A stretch of 31,543 bases of DNA from a virus. Positions within the stretch are counted from its first letter, which is position 1; every line of letters starts with the position of its first letter. Under the pieces are notes generated by a model. That model saw nothing but the letters and a program-made list of their open reading frames with translations, had not been told where the DNA came from and ran no database searches. A program made the position numbers and the translations under genes. This document shows positions 8,255 to 14,077 of this stretch, one piece after another. Location of the stretch: IMG/VR virus record IMGVR_UViG_3300020183_000308, positions 1 to 31,543 of that record; one strand, 5' to 3'.

Positions 8255-8461
8255 ATGGACAAAACCAAATGGAAATCGGTCATCGTTCAGGTCGCTACTC
8301 ATGAAAAGATCAGGGATTTGGCGCACTTTCAGAAGTTGCCAATCAATCATGTTCTCGAGAGGCTCGTTGACGAGGCGTGGAACAAGATCTACGGACCACG
8401 AACCGCCCCAAGTCCATACTTGGACCAAGCGCCTAAGGGAGTTTTTCGCAGTAAAGCTTAA
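8255..8461 (+). CDS. Putative ribbon-helix-helix (Arc/MetJ-type) DNA-binding protein
   Basis: 68 residues. The N-terminal half fits a ribbon-helix-helix: a short strand with alternating residues (WKSVIVQVA), helix A (THEKIRDLAHFQ), a turn (KLPIN) and helix B (HVLERLVDEAWNKI). RHH dimers insert the strand pair into the major groove. The C-terminal tail (about 50-68) is Pro-rich and basic. There is no Shine-Dalgarno before ATG 8255, and the consensus promoter places the mRNA 5' end at the start codon, as for lambda cI from PRM. It is a candidate repressor of the repeated operators in this window. The fold is inferred by eye, with moderate confidence. Confidence 0.66.
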   Translation: MDKTKWKSVIVQVATHEKIRDLAHFQKLPINHVLERLVDEAWNKIYGPRTAPSPYLDQAPKGVFRSKA

Positions 8462-8486
8462 TTTCACAACCGAGAAAGGAGAAAGT

Positions 8487-8534
8487 ATGTGGCCCTACGT
8501 TATTGCAGCAATCATCCTGGGAGCAATCCTATGA
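8487..8534 (+). CDS. 15-residue hydrophobic micropeptide (MWPYVIAAIILGAIL)
   Basis: ATG 8487 has a strong ribosome site (AAAGGAG, 8476-8482) and opens 15 codons, nearly all hydrophobic. The TGA (8532-8534) overlaps the start of the next gene as ATGA. A peptide this short could just span a membrane. It may be a real membrane micropeptide or a translational leader that delivers ribosomes to ATG 8531, which lacks a good ribosome site of its own. Similar peptides occur at 11904 and 15107. Confidence 0.6.
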   Translation: MWPYVIAAIILGAIL

Positions 8535-8806
8535 CGCTACCCGTAGAAGAGCCAAAAAAAGAAGCCAGCGCGGCTGATCTTGCCAACTTGCAGTATTGGA
8601 AGAGTGTTGCCCGCCGTTACCGTCGCCAGCGCAATGAAGCCTTGGAGCAGGTGCATTTCCTGCGCGAGAAGCTTTTGAAGGAAACTGGTCGTGCCTATGA
8701 CGGGCATGACTATCTGCGCCTTGTCATCAAGACCGCCTCCAAGCCGTCTTGGAGATACAGGATCCTCTTTGCCGTTGAGCGTCTGCTCAAGGTAAGAGGC
8801 AAGTAA
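8531..8806 (+). CDS. Small basic phage protein, unknown function
   Basis: 91 residues from ATG 8531, overlapping the stop of the micropeptide as ATGA; a longer in-frame start exists at 8489 but would overlap the micropeptide fully. The protein is strongly basic with a long helix (NLQYWKSVARRYRRQRNEALEQVHFLREKLLKE, about 19-51, possibly coiled coil) and a basic/aromatic C-terminus (SWRYRILFAVERLLKVRGK). Nucleic-acid or membrane-surface binding would fit. No family recognised. Confidence 0.74.
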   Translation: MTLPVEEPKKEASAADLANLQYWKSVARRYRRQRNEALEQVHFLREKLLKETGRAYDGHDYLRLVIKTASKPSWRYRILFAVERLLKVRGK

Positions 8807-8836
8807 CCCCATGTATACAATCAAAGGAGATTCACA

Positions 8837-9202
8837 GTGATTACAAAAGCCAAACGCCGTGGCCGTCCGCCCGGATCCAAAAATAAGCCCACCACCCGCC
8901 GTGGGCGCCCGCCAAAGTCCGCCACCCCGGCCACCATCGATACGACCTTGGACCAACGCGCAGGGCGCTATGGGCTGTTTCTCGGTCAGGCCGAGATCTC
9001 TCAGAACTTCAAACAGGTGGTTTACCACTACTTGTTCAGCCGGGAGAAGACCTTGGACGTGGACCAAGCTGAGGCCCTCGAGATGATCGTCCATAAGATT
9101 GCCCGCATCATTAACGGCGATGCGGACTACTCCGACAGCTGGAGAGACATTGCAGGCTACGCCATGCTGATTAGCGATCGGCTTGAAGGCCACCCGCGAT
9201 GA
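8837..9202 (+). CDS. AT-hook protein, putative DNA-binding
   Basis: 121 residues from GTG 8837, chosen because AAAGGAGA lies at 8824-8831 and no ATG fits. The N-terminus has two AT-hook motifs, RRGRPPGSK (GRP at 9-11) and RRGRPPKS (GRP at 23-25), which bind the minor groove of AT-rich DNA. The rest (about 40-121) is a helical domain of unknown type. It could act on the AT-rich non-coding region near 11.6 kb or on AT-rich promoters; that link is inferred. The next gene starts in an ATGA overlap. Confidence 0.8.
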   Translation: MITKAKRRGRPPGSKNKPTTRRGRPPKSATPATIDTTLDQRAGRYGLFLGQAEISQNFKQVVYHYLFSREKTLDVDQAEALEMIVHKIARIINGDADYSDSWRDIAGYAMLISDRLEGHPR

Positions 9203-9471
9203 ACCCCAAAGACAGGAAGAAGATCATGGATGCTCTCATTAGCATGAACGCTGAGAGCAGGAAGCTCCACACCATGAAACAGCTTTCTATGACCGCAGTG
9301 CAGTTTGCCATTGACGAAGGCTTGGATCCTGTCGAGTCGGTAGTGGCCTTGGCTACTACCGTCGCAGTCATAGGCAGAGTCTCCGAGATTCCCCTGCGAG
9401 AACTCGTCGCCGCAACCGTTAAATGCTATGAGGACATGTATGCAAACCCAAACGCCCCAACAATGCAATGA
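9199..9471 (+). CDS. Small helical phage protein, unknown
   Basis: 90 residues, starting in an ATGA overlap with the AT-hook gene. Predominantly helical, with a basic start (MNPKDRKKIMDAL), a hydrophobic centre (DPVESVVALATTVAVIG, about 43-59) and ELVAATVKCYEDMYAN near the end. Not obviously a membrane protein. No family recognised. The overlap implies co-translation with the AT-hook protein. Confidence 0.76.
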   Translation: MNPKDRKKIMDALISMNAESRKLHTMKQLSMTAVQFAIDEGLDPVESVVALATTVAVIGRVSEIPLRELVAATVKCYEDMYANPNAPTMQ

Positions 9472-9664
9472 CCACCAGTGCAGTGACGTTGGCTTCGATA
9501 TCGTCACCATCAACCAATCAGCCCGCCTCCTGCAAGAGGCACTGGCCGAAGCCCACCCGAGCCAGGAACAACTCGATGCGGCCGAAGCACTATGTTTAAA
9601 GATCCACCGCTCGACCTGCGCCATCCTCGTTTGGGCAGAAAAAAAGAGAGTTGACAACGTGTAA
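9440..9664 (+). CDS. Small phage protein, unknown
   Basis: 74 residues from ATG 9440, which has GAGG at 9430-9433. An in-frame ATG at 9428 would give four more residues with a poorer ribosome site. It overlaps the preceding gene by 32 nt, large for this phage, so the start is uncertain. From QSARLLQEALAEAHPSQEQLDAAEALCLKI the sequence looks like two amphipathic helices. Its C-terminal codons contain the -35 box of the next promoter. Confidence 0.6.
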   Translation: MQTQTPQQCNDHQCSDVGFDIVTINQSARLLQEALAEAHPSQEQLDAAEALCLKIHRSTCAILVWAEKKRVDNV

Positions 9665-9679
9665 AACTACCCGTAGTAT
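9651..9679 (+). promoter_or_regulatory. Promoter with embedded operator ACTAC-CC-GTAGT
   Basis: TTGACA (9651-9656), 17-nt spacer, TAGTAT (9674-9679). The palindrome ACTACCCGTAGT (9666-9677) covers the end of the spacer and the first bases of the -10, where a bound protein would block RNA polymerase. It drives the membrane-protein gene at 9711. The same motif recurs at 12965 and 14377. Confidence 0.76.
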
Positions 9680-9710
9680 GAAGCTGTAATACTTAATAAA
9701 GGAGAAAGAA

Positions 9711-9953
9711 ATGACGTTCCTCAGAGAGAAGTACCTCTTGCCTGCCGCCTTTGCCGCTGTGTTTTTTTCTGGCATGGTGTTCTCGGCATTCATCGGTGGG
9801 CTCATCGTCCACGACCCAACGCCCAAGGTCATCGAAGCGTACAAGCAGGGAAAGCAGGACGCCCTGGCAATTAAGCGCGGCAATGTGGACCTCGAGATGA
9901 CCTGCGCCGCCCTATGGGAGAGCAAACAACCATTCCTGGGAGATCGCAAATGA
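9711..9953 (+). CDS. Small single-pass membrane protein
   Basis: 80 residues from ATG 9711 behind AAAGGAGAAAG. A basic start (MTFLREKYLL) precedes one transmembrane helix (about 10-33, PAAFAAVFFSGMVFSAFIGGLIV), then a soluble charged tail (DPTPKVIEAYKQGKQDALAIKRG) with WESKQPFLGDRK at the end. The tail motif EAYKQGKQDALA resembles small phage membrane proteins of unknown role. It has its own operator-bearing promoter, so expression is probably regulated separately. A holin or spanin role is possible, but no lysis genes are adjacent. Confidence 0.8.
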   Translation: MTFLREKYLLPAAFAAVFFSGMVFSAFIGGLIVHDPTPKVIEAYKQGKQDALAIKRGNVDLEMTCAALWESKQPFLGDRK

Positions 9954-10207
9954 GCTTGGAAAAAACAACCACGAGCTTGGAAATCTTAAAACTCAAATTG
10001 GACGGCCGCGAGGTTGTCGATGCGGAGTTGGCTGGGTTGGATAGCGCCGACTACCCCGACTTCTGCGATGCGTATTTTGACAGAGCATTCTTTGCTGACA
10101 CTGGAGAGGCATTGGAAGACGAACAACTCGACCGCCTCGCCGAACAAAACCCCGATGAACTACATGTCCTGGCCCATCGGACCATTCGCTATGGAGGAAG
10201 AGGATGA
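9950..10207 (+). CDS. Small acidic phage protein, unknown
   Basis: 85 residues from ATG 9950, in an ATGA overlap with the membrane-protein gene; the in-frame ATG at 9914 would lie well inside that gene. Strongly acidic. Middle motif SADYPDFCDAYFDRAFFADTGEALEDEQLDRLAEQNPDELH resembles short conserved phage hypotheticals of unknown function. No catalytic signature. Overlaps the next small gene as ATGA. Confidence 0.78.
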   Translation: MSLEKTTTSLEILKLKLDGREVVDAELAGLDSADYPDFCDAYFDRAFFADTGEALEDEQLDRLAEQNPDELHVLAHRTIRYGGRG

Positions 10208-10344
10208 AGATACTCGCTCGAATTCGTAGCAAGCGGAGAATTTTTAAAAGGCCTCGCCGCTACATTCTTTCTTTTTCTGAACTGCTCATATGCGACCGCC
10301 TGGGCATTCCAGTAGAGACCTACTTACAACAAAGGGGGGCCTAA
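10204..10344 (+). CDS. 46-residue basic protein
   Basis: ATG 10204 overlaps the preceding stop (ATGA), and TAA at 10342-10344 overlaps the next ATG (TAATG). GGAAGAGG (10196-10203) serves as ribosome site. The N-terminus is very basic (RIRSKRRIFKRPRRY, 6-20), followed by FSELLICDRLGIPVETYLQQRG. The part LGIPVETYL resembles the short end module also seen in the scaffold protein (LGVPLEEYAKYVRR). Its tight position between coupled genes supports it as real; function unknown. Confidence 0.62.
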   Translation: MKILARIRSKRRIFKRPRRYILSFSELLICDRLGIPVETYLQQRGA

Positions 10345-10589
10345 TGACCAACGACGAAATTCTCACGCTGGTTGCAGAAGTCATGACCAGCGGCATCAAG
10401 CAAGAAGGAGCACGGTACACGCTCCCCGAATCAATGGTGATCGAGCTGGTGCGACGTGCTCAGAAGGCAGAACGAGAAGCTTGCGCCTCGGTCCTCGAAA
10501 CAGACGGAGACGCCGAAGGCAAAGGACCCATATCCACGGCGTTGCGAGTACGCGCCGCGATCATCCGATCAAGGGGGAATCATGGCTGA
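10344..10589 (+). CDS. Small phage protein, unknown
   Basis: 81 residues from ATG 10344, chosen over the in-frame ATG 10290 because AAAGGGGGG (10330-10339) and the TAATG junction fit. Two helices (NDEILTLVAEVMTSG; PESMVIELVRRAQKAEREACASVLE) are followed by a charged loop and ALRVRAAIIRSRG. The AERE-C pattern is common in short phage hypotheticals. It overlaps the next gene by 8 nt. Confidence 0.76.
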   Translation: MTNDEILTLVAEVMTSGIKQEGARYTLPESMVIELVRRAQKAEREACASVLETDGDAEGKGPISTALRVRAAIIRSRGNHG

Positions 10590-10965
10590 GTACTGCTCCC
10601 AATGCGGCAACCCCATGTGCATGTGCCAGGAGATTAGACGAGCAGAACGGCCCCACACTAACGAAGCAATTCTCGACAACATGGCCAAAAACAACCGAGA
10701 CCTGCGCCAGGAAAACAACCACCTGCGGATGGAAATCGGACGTCTCAAAACAATGATGACCCCGAAACAATGGACAGGGCTCACGGACCAAGAAATCACC
10801 GATCTCTACCTCCTGGCAGGAATCATCCCTTGGACAAAACATACGTACAACAACGAAAAAGGGGCCATGACGCCCCTGGTGGACGACGGGATGGACGGGG
10901 ACGGCACCTGCTTGAGGCAGTTTGCTCAGCTGATCGAGGTTAAGCTCAAGGAGAAGAACTCATGA
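10582..10965 (+). CDS. Zinc-ribbon/coiled-coil phage protein
   Basis: 127 residues from ATG 10582, with AAGGGGGAA at 10571-10579. The N-terminus holds CSQCGNPMCMC (C5, C8, C13, C15), a compact metal-binding knuckle. Residues about 34-60 (NMAKNNRDLRQENNHLRMEIGRLKTMM) form a probable coiled coil. The C-terminal part has DQEITDLYLLAGI and DGTCLRQFAQLIEVKLKEK. A DNA-binding or adaptor role is plausible. Overlaps neighbours on both sides, so it belongs to the early operon. Confidence 0.8.
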   Translation: MAEYCSQCGNPMCMCQEIRRAERPHTNEAILDNMAKNNRDLRQENNHLRMEIGRLKTMMTPKQWTGLTDQEITDLYLLAGIIPWTKHTYNNEKGAMTPLVDDGMDGDGTCLRQFAQLIEVKLKEKNS

Positions 10966-11282
10966 GAAACCCAAGAAAAAGCATCATCTTCGGTAAAAGA
11001 TTCCGGTTTACCGTCTACGACCTGAAAATGCTCACCGACGGGAAATTCACTACCCTGCGCTCTCAGGTCCTCCAACTGGCCCAAAAAGGCATCATCCACC
11101 ACGTCGATACCCTCCCCCCTCAACACGTCAAGGTCTACGAATCCAACGTGGACCCACTCGTGCTCTTGAAACAAGGATCCCTCGCTTGGCTCCCACCCAT
11201 CAACTACGTGCCGGAATCCACCTACTTGAACAACCCCTTTAACCTGAAAAACGCCATCGACATGCGCTGGAGAACTCAATGA
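10962..11282 (+). CDS. Small basic phage protein, winged-helix-like
   Basis: 106 residues, ATGA overlap with the gene before. The first half (FRFTVYDLKMLTDGKFTTLRSQVLQLAQKGIIHHVDTLPPQHVKVY) reads like a small winged helix: helix, TTLRSQVLQLAQKG recognition-like helix, then beta wing. The second half is aromatic and Pro-rich (AWLPPINYVPESTYLNNPF). A DNA-binding role is suggested by pattern only. Overlaps the NrdR-like gene as ATGA. Confidence 0.7.
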   Translation: MRNPRKSIIFGKRFRFTVYDLKMLTDGKFTTLRSQVLQLAQKGIIHHVDTLPPQHVKVYESNVDPLVLLKQGSLAWLPPINYVPESTYLNNPFNLKNAIDMRWRTQ

Positions 11283-11464
11283 GATGCATCTACTGCGAGG
11301 GCGAGGAAACAAAAGTGCTCGACACCCGCAAATTCCCGGAACGCGAACCTTGGATTACCCGAACCCGACGGTGCTACACCTGCAACAAACGCTTTAAAAC
11401 CATCGAAATCCCCGCCGGAGACCTTAACTTTGAGGAAGAAAAGAACGGTGTAGAAGAGGTGTAG
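11279..11464 (+). CDS. NrdR-like zinc-ribbon protein without ATP-cone
   Basis: 61 residues. MRCIYCEGEETKVLDTRKF...ITRTRRCYTCNKRFKTIE places C3, C6, C32 and C35 with the same flanking residues as the N-terminal zinc ribbon of NrdR, the bacterial ribonucleotide-reductase repressor (MRC-x2-C, TKVxDxR, RRR-x-C-x2-C-x-KRF-x-T-x-E). The nucleotide-sensing ATP-cone (about 90 residues) is absent. It may be a free DNA-binding ribbon that mimics or competes with host NrdR, or a ribbon reused for another purpose. It ends in acidic residues inside the first copy of the 11-nt repeats. Confidence 0.8.
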   Translation: MRCIYCEGEETKVLDTRKFPEREPWITRTRRCYTCNKRFKTIEIPAGDLNFEEEKNGVEEV

Positions 11465-11513
11465 GAGAGGTGTAGGAGAGGTGTAGAAGAGGGGAAAAAG
11501 AAGTGTAGAAGCG
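11448..11513 (+). repeat. 11-nt tandem repeats (GTGTAGRAGAG), iteron-like
   Basis: Four direct copies start at 11448, 11459, 11470 and 11481. A degenerate unit (11492-11502) and a fifth copy (GTGTAGAAGCG, 11503-11513) follow in the same phase. The period is close to one helical turn, so bound proteins would stack on one face of the DNA. The first copy overlaps the end of the NrdR-like gene and supplies its stop. Confidence 0.8.
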
Positions 11514-11903
11514 TAATCCTAAAGCAAGACAAGGGACGCAAGCGAAGTGAGCGGTTATTTATGGATCAAGGATCAAGGAACAGGGACTAGGAAAGGAGGA
11601 AAATTGCCTTATTACGCTGAAAATTCAAAAAAAGTTTTTTATGTTCACCAAAAATCAAAATTTGACGTAATTGGTGTAATAGACGTAATTTCTATTTGTT
11701 TTCAATGAGTTATAAATTACAGAGAATTACAGTAGTGTTTTGACGTAATTATTGATGTTACAATTAACTATGCTTTTTAACCTTTCGTACTACAAACGTC
11801 CAGGAATTCATAAAAAACAACAATGAATTTTTTTTTTTTGAATTTCTAGCGTATATGGTGAAGACGGAAGGGCAAAAAGTTACACCTGTGAAGGAGAGAC
11901 GTA
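11514..11903. other. AT-rich non-coding region, candidate replication origin
   Basis: About 390 bp without a convincing long gene. From about 11600 it is strongly AT-rich. GACGTAATT occurs at 11664-11672, 11682-11690 and 11742-11750; the reverse half-site AATTAC occurs at 11715-11720 and 11725-11730, and GTGTAAT at 11674-11680. There is a run of 12 T at 11828-11839. With the adjacent 11-nt repeats this looks like an iteron plus DNA-unwinding element. A purely regulatory region is the alternative. Confidence 0.5.
11604..11708 (+). CDS. Possible 34-residue ORF with TTG start (uncertain)
   Basis: A perfect ribosome site AGGAGG (11594-11599) is followed four bases later by TTG 11604, opening 34 codons (MPYYAENSKKVFYVHQKSKFDV..., ending ICFQ). 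It lies inside the AT-rich candidate origin and includes two of the GACGTAATT motifs. No family recognised. It may be real, a decayed gene end, or a chance ribosome site in purine-rich DNA. Confidence 0.28.
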   Translation: MPYYAENSKKVFYVHQKSKFDVIGVIDVISICFQ

Positions 11904-11969
11904 ATGATATTTCTAGTGCTGATTGGCCTGTTCTTTGTGATGACCTTTCTTGAGGATCGACTCAAATGA
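11904..11969 (+). CDS. 21-residue membrane micropeptide upstream of terminase small subunit
   Basis: ATG 11904 follows AAGGAGAG (11891-11898) and opens 21 codons: a hydrophobic run (MIFLVLIGLFFVMTFL) with a charged end (EDRLK). The TGA at 11967-11969 overlaps the terminase start as ATGA. The ATG of the terminase gene has no other strong ribosome site, so the micropeptide probably couples translation. Its build (hydrophobic helix plus short charged tail) is like the 19-residue peptide at 15107. Confidence 0.68.
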   Translation: MIFLVLIGLFFVMTFLEDRLK

Positions 11970-12646
11970 GCTCGACGGTCCGAAAGAAGCAAGCGCAAGC
12001 TTTGTCCAGGGTGGCGCAGTATGACCCTGCGATACATAAACGAGGGCCCAAGCAAAGGAAGGTCCTGACCGAACGGGAAGTTAAATTTGTAGAAATATGG
12101 TTGTCCTCTGCTGGACAACTCAGCATGCGGGAGGCGGCGATCGAGGCAGGCTATCCGCCGTCCTCGGCGCATAGCAGGGCCACAGAACTGACCAACCCGG
12201 TCCGTAAGCCCCATGTGGTGGCCTACATCCAAAAGAGGCAAAGGGAGCTCGGAGAGAAATACGGGACGAACTTTGAGCGCCATATGAAGGATCTGCTAAT
12301 GATCCGGGATAAGGCAATCGAGGCTGGGGCTTGGGCGGCGGCAGTGCAGGCGGAATATCGAAGGGGGCAAGCCCTTGGCAATATTTACGTTGATCGCAAA
12401 GAGATCCGGCATGGGGTGATCGATAGCATGAGCAAAGAGGAAGTGCAAAAGAAGCTCGAGGAGTTACGTCGCCTGTATTCTCCCCGCCGGGAGGTCATTG
12501 ACGTAGAGGACACGTCTTTGGACGATGCGATAGAGATGGAAAGAGAAGCGGACCACACTACAGGGGAGGAGTTTGATGAAGCCGGAGACAGCGTTTTATC
12601 GGAGGATGAAGGCGGGGATGAAGAAGACGAGGATAACCCGCGTTGA
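11966..12646 (+). CDS. Terminase small subunit-like protein
   Basis: 226 residues. The N-terminal part, LTEREVKFVEIWLSS...LSMREAAIEAGYPPSSAHSRATELTNP...KPHVVAYIQKRQREL (about 34-95), is the helix-turn-helix DNA-recognition region of XtmA-type small terminases. A central helical oligomerisation region follows (about 100-165, EAGAWAAAVQAEYRRGQALGNIYVDRKEI). The C-terminal 60 residues are very acidic (SEDEGGDEEDEDNPR). It recognises the packaging site and hands DNA to the large subunit. Unusually it lies 6.5 kb before the large terminase, separated by the whole accessory module. It overlaps the nuclease gene by 71 nt. Confidence 0.84.
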   Translation: MSSTVRKKQAQALSRVAQYDPAIHKRGPKQRKVLTEREVKFVEIWLSSAGQLSMREAAIEAGYPPSSAHSRATELTNPVRKPHVVAYIQKRQRELGEKYGTNFERHMKDLLMIRDKAIEAGAWAAAVQAEYRRGQALGNIYVDRKEIRHGVIDSMSKEEVQKKLEELRRLYSPRREVIDVEDTSLDDAIEMEREADHTTGEEFDEAGDSVLSEDEGGDEEDEDNPR

Positions 12647-12965
12647 GTCCTGGGTGAACCTAGGTATCCCGGACTGCATCCTTTCCCTTGAGAAGCGCTT
12701 TTTGTTGATTGAACTGAAGGTTGCGGCGCCGAGCGGCCGGATAAAGTTAAGCGCTCATCAGGTTGCTTTTCATGAGGCGCACCGGGACTATCCCTGTTTT
12801 ATTTTGGCAAGTTTTGGAGAGGCGAGGAAAAGGGAGATTTGGCTTTACCCGTCGCACAGGGCGAAGGATTTAGCGCTGGGCGTATGCCAGCCGGATGTAA
12901 AGATTCCGGAGAATGCCGAGGGATGGCGAAAGCTTGAAGAAGCATTAGGGTTTTCCCTAAGTTGA
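12576..12965 (+). CDS. VRR-NUC-like PD-(D/E)XK nuclease
   Basis: 129 residues from ATG 12576, chosen because GGAGGAG is at 12564-12570. Core: E5 in helix 1, GIPD (30-33) with D33, LIELKVA (44-50) with E46 and K48, then LSAHQVAFH (59-66) with Q62. This is the VRR-NUC arrangement (GxPD...ExK...Q), a family with stand-alone phage members that act as structure-specific or Holliday-junction-type nucleases. Its overlap with the small terminase gene links it to packaging: clearing branched DNA before packaging is a reasonable inference. A promoter for the next gene begins at its stop. Confidence 0.83.
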   Translation: MKPETAFYRRMKAGMKKTRITRVESWVNLGIPDCILSLEKRFLLIELKVAAPSGRIKLSAHQVAFHEAHRDYPCFILASFGEARKREIWLYPSHRAKDLALGVCQPDVKIPENAEGWRKLEEALGFSLS

Positions 12966-13006
12966 CTACCGGTAGTAATGATGCTACAGTGTGGGTGTAG
13001 TCAACT
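12960..13006 (+). promoter_or_regulatory. Promoter with perfect palindromic operator and flanking inverted repeat
   Basis: TTGACT (12962-12967), 17-nt spacer, TACAGT (12985-12990). The palindrome ACTACCGGTAGT (12965-12976) overlaps the -35. The arms AGTTGACTAC (12960-12969) and GTAGTCAACT (12997-13006) form a perfect 10-bp inverted repeat around the -10 and start site, so a bound dimer or DNA loop could cover the promoter. Confidence 0.76.
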
Positions 13007-13023
13007 CATACAGGAGAATTACC

Positions 13024-13230
13024 ATGGCAAGAAAATGGCTTGTTGGCACCAACACCGCAAAGGTCGATGGTCCCTCATTCAAAACGAAGCGCGAGGCGAT
13101 CGAGTACGGCCGCCGATATATTCACGGCATTTTTATTGTTTGGAAGGCCGATCTGCACGAAGGGCAAAAGGCAGAGAACGGCGCCCGTCTTCGGGCATGG
13201 CTCCGTGATACGGCGGAGGCCTCAGCATGA
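13024..13230 (+). CDS. Small basic protein, unknown
   Basis: 68 residues from ATG 13024, after the shared leader ATACAGGAGAA (13008-13018). Sequence MARKWLVGTNTAKVDGPSFKTKREAIEYGRRYIHGIFIVWKADLHEGQKAENGARLRAWLRD: a beta strand, a helix (KTKREAIEYGRRYI) and another strand (GIFIVWKA), reminiscent of a small alpha/beta fold. The in-frame start at 12991 lacks a ribosome site. It is first in a four-gene operon (13024-14361) joined by ATGA overlaps. Confidence 0.76.
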   Translation: MARKWLVGTNTAKVDGPSFKTKREAIEYGRRYIHGIFIVWKADLHEGQKAENGARLRAWLRDTAEASA

Positions 13231-13559
13231 AAGTATCCGAACTCACAGGAGTCGCCCTTGATTGGGCGGTAACTAAGACCGAAGGATTTGACTCTGAGGT
13301 AGAAGGCCCCGAGTGGGGGTTGTGGGGCTGGGCAACCGATTGGGGCCAGGGCGGACCGATTATTGAGCGCGAGGGCATTTCGCTCACGTTTGAGAATGGA
13401 GATTGGATTGCAATCGCGCTCGGGCACACTTCAGACGGTAGGGCTATTCGGTACTTTGATTATTCCCCTCTGACTGCCGCCATGCGCTGTTACGTCGCGA
13501 GCAATTTTGGCGATGAAATTGAAGTGCCCCATGAACTCATGAGAGGAGAAAAGGCATGA
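13227..13559 (+). CDS. DUF2591 (NinX-like) phage protein
   Basis: 110 residues, ATGA overlap with the gene before. MKVSELTGVALDWAVTKTEG at the N-terminus, STDWGQGGP-like ATDWGQGGPIIEREGISL (36-53), WIAIALG and SPLTAAMRCYVASNFGDEIEVP at the end match the DUF2591 family, whose lambdoid member is NinX in the nin region. Function is unknown; members are common in proteobacterial phages. The last codons (MRGEKA) are encoded by a 21-nt junction identical to that at 14057-14077. Confidence 0.86.
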   Translation: MKVSELTGVALDWAVTKTEGFDSEVEGPEWGLWGWATDWGQGGPIIEREGISLTFENGDWIAIALGHTSDGRAIRYFDYSPLTAAMRCYVASNFGDEIEVPHELMRGEKA

Positions 13560-14077
13560 AGGACTACCCACCAGTTCAAGCACTCCGCGCCCATCCGAAG
13601 CGCATCATGTTTATTGAGGGGCAGGATAATCTGATTACGGGCGGGCAAGCTTACTTGAGTCGCTCTGGGCAGTCTGTTGCGGTGACCCTGTACGGGCCGC
13701 GCGACCCCCGTGACCCTGACGCATATCCAGTGCCCCGGCATCGCGTGTACCTGCCGGTGGAAATGGTCGAGGGCGCGACAAAACCCGCGCATCTGCTGAA
13801 CGCGGCACAACATAAAGCTACGCGTTGGCTTGATGACTGCAAAGCTGATTACTGGCACGGCGCACTTGTTGTCGCGTGTAGACCCTTGCGAGCGCACTAC
13901 AAACCCCTTTTGCAAGCGATTGCCAAGACTGCCCACAATCGTTGGGGCCACAGGTATTGGCGCAATGCGGAGGCTCGCGCCATGCTGGACCGCGAGCTTC
14001 GCTTGATTGGCGTCAAGATGCCGCCGCCCGTGTCTGCCATACGATTCCGTGAATTTATGAGAGGAGAAAAGGCATGA
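13556..14077 (+). CDS. Uncharacterised protein, basic C-terminal half
   Basis: 173 residues, ATGA overlap with the NinX-like gene. The N-terminal part (RIMFIEGQDNLITGGQAYLSRSGQSVAVTLYGPRDPRDPDAYPVPRHRVYLPVEMVEGA) appears beta-rich; the C-terminal half has helices with aromatic and basic residues (HKATRWLDDCKADYWHGALVVACRP; HNRWGHRYWRNAEARAMLDRELRLIG). No domain recognised. It ends in MRGEKA, as does the preceding protein, because the ribosome site of the next gene is built from the same sequence. Confidence 0.76.
   Translation: MKDYPPVQALRAHPKRIMFIEGQDNLITGGQAYLSRSGQSVAVTLYGPRDPRDPDAYPVPRHRVYLPVEMVEGATKPAHLLNAAQHKATRWLDDCKADYWHGALVVACRPLRAHYKPLLQAIAKTAHNRWGHRYWRNAEARAMLDRELRLIGVKMPPPVSAIRFREFMRGEKA

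Noticed and set aside
9711-9953. Holin assignment for the single-pass membrane protein
   Set aside because: One membrane helix only and no endolysin or spanin neighbour; the lysozyme in the window is inside a large structural-module protein.
11448-11513. CRISPR-like interpretation of the short repeats
   Set aside because: Repeats are 11 nt and directly tandem, without spacers.
11828-11839. 12-T run as an intrinsic terminator
   Set aside because: No GC-rich stem precedes it; more likely part of the AT-rich element or an assembly-sensitive homopolymer.
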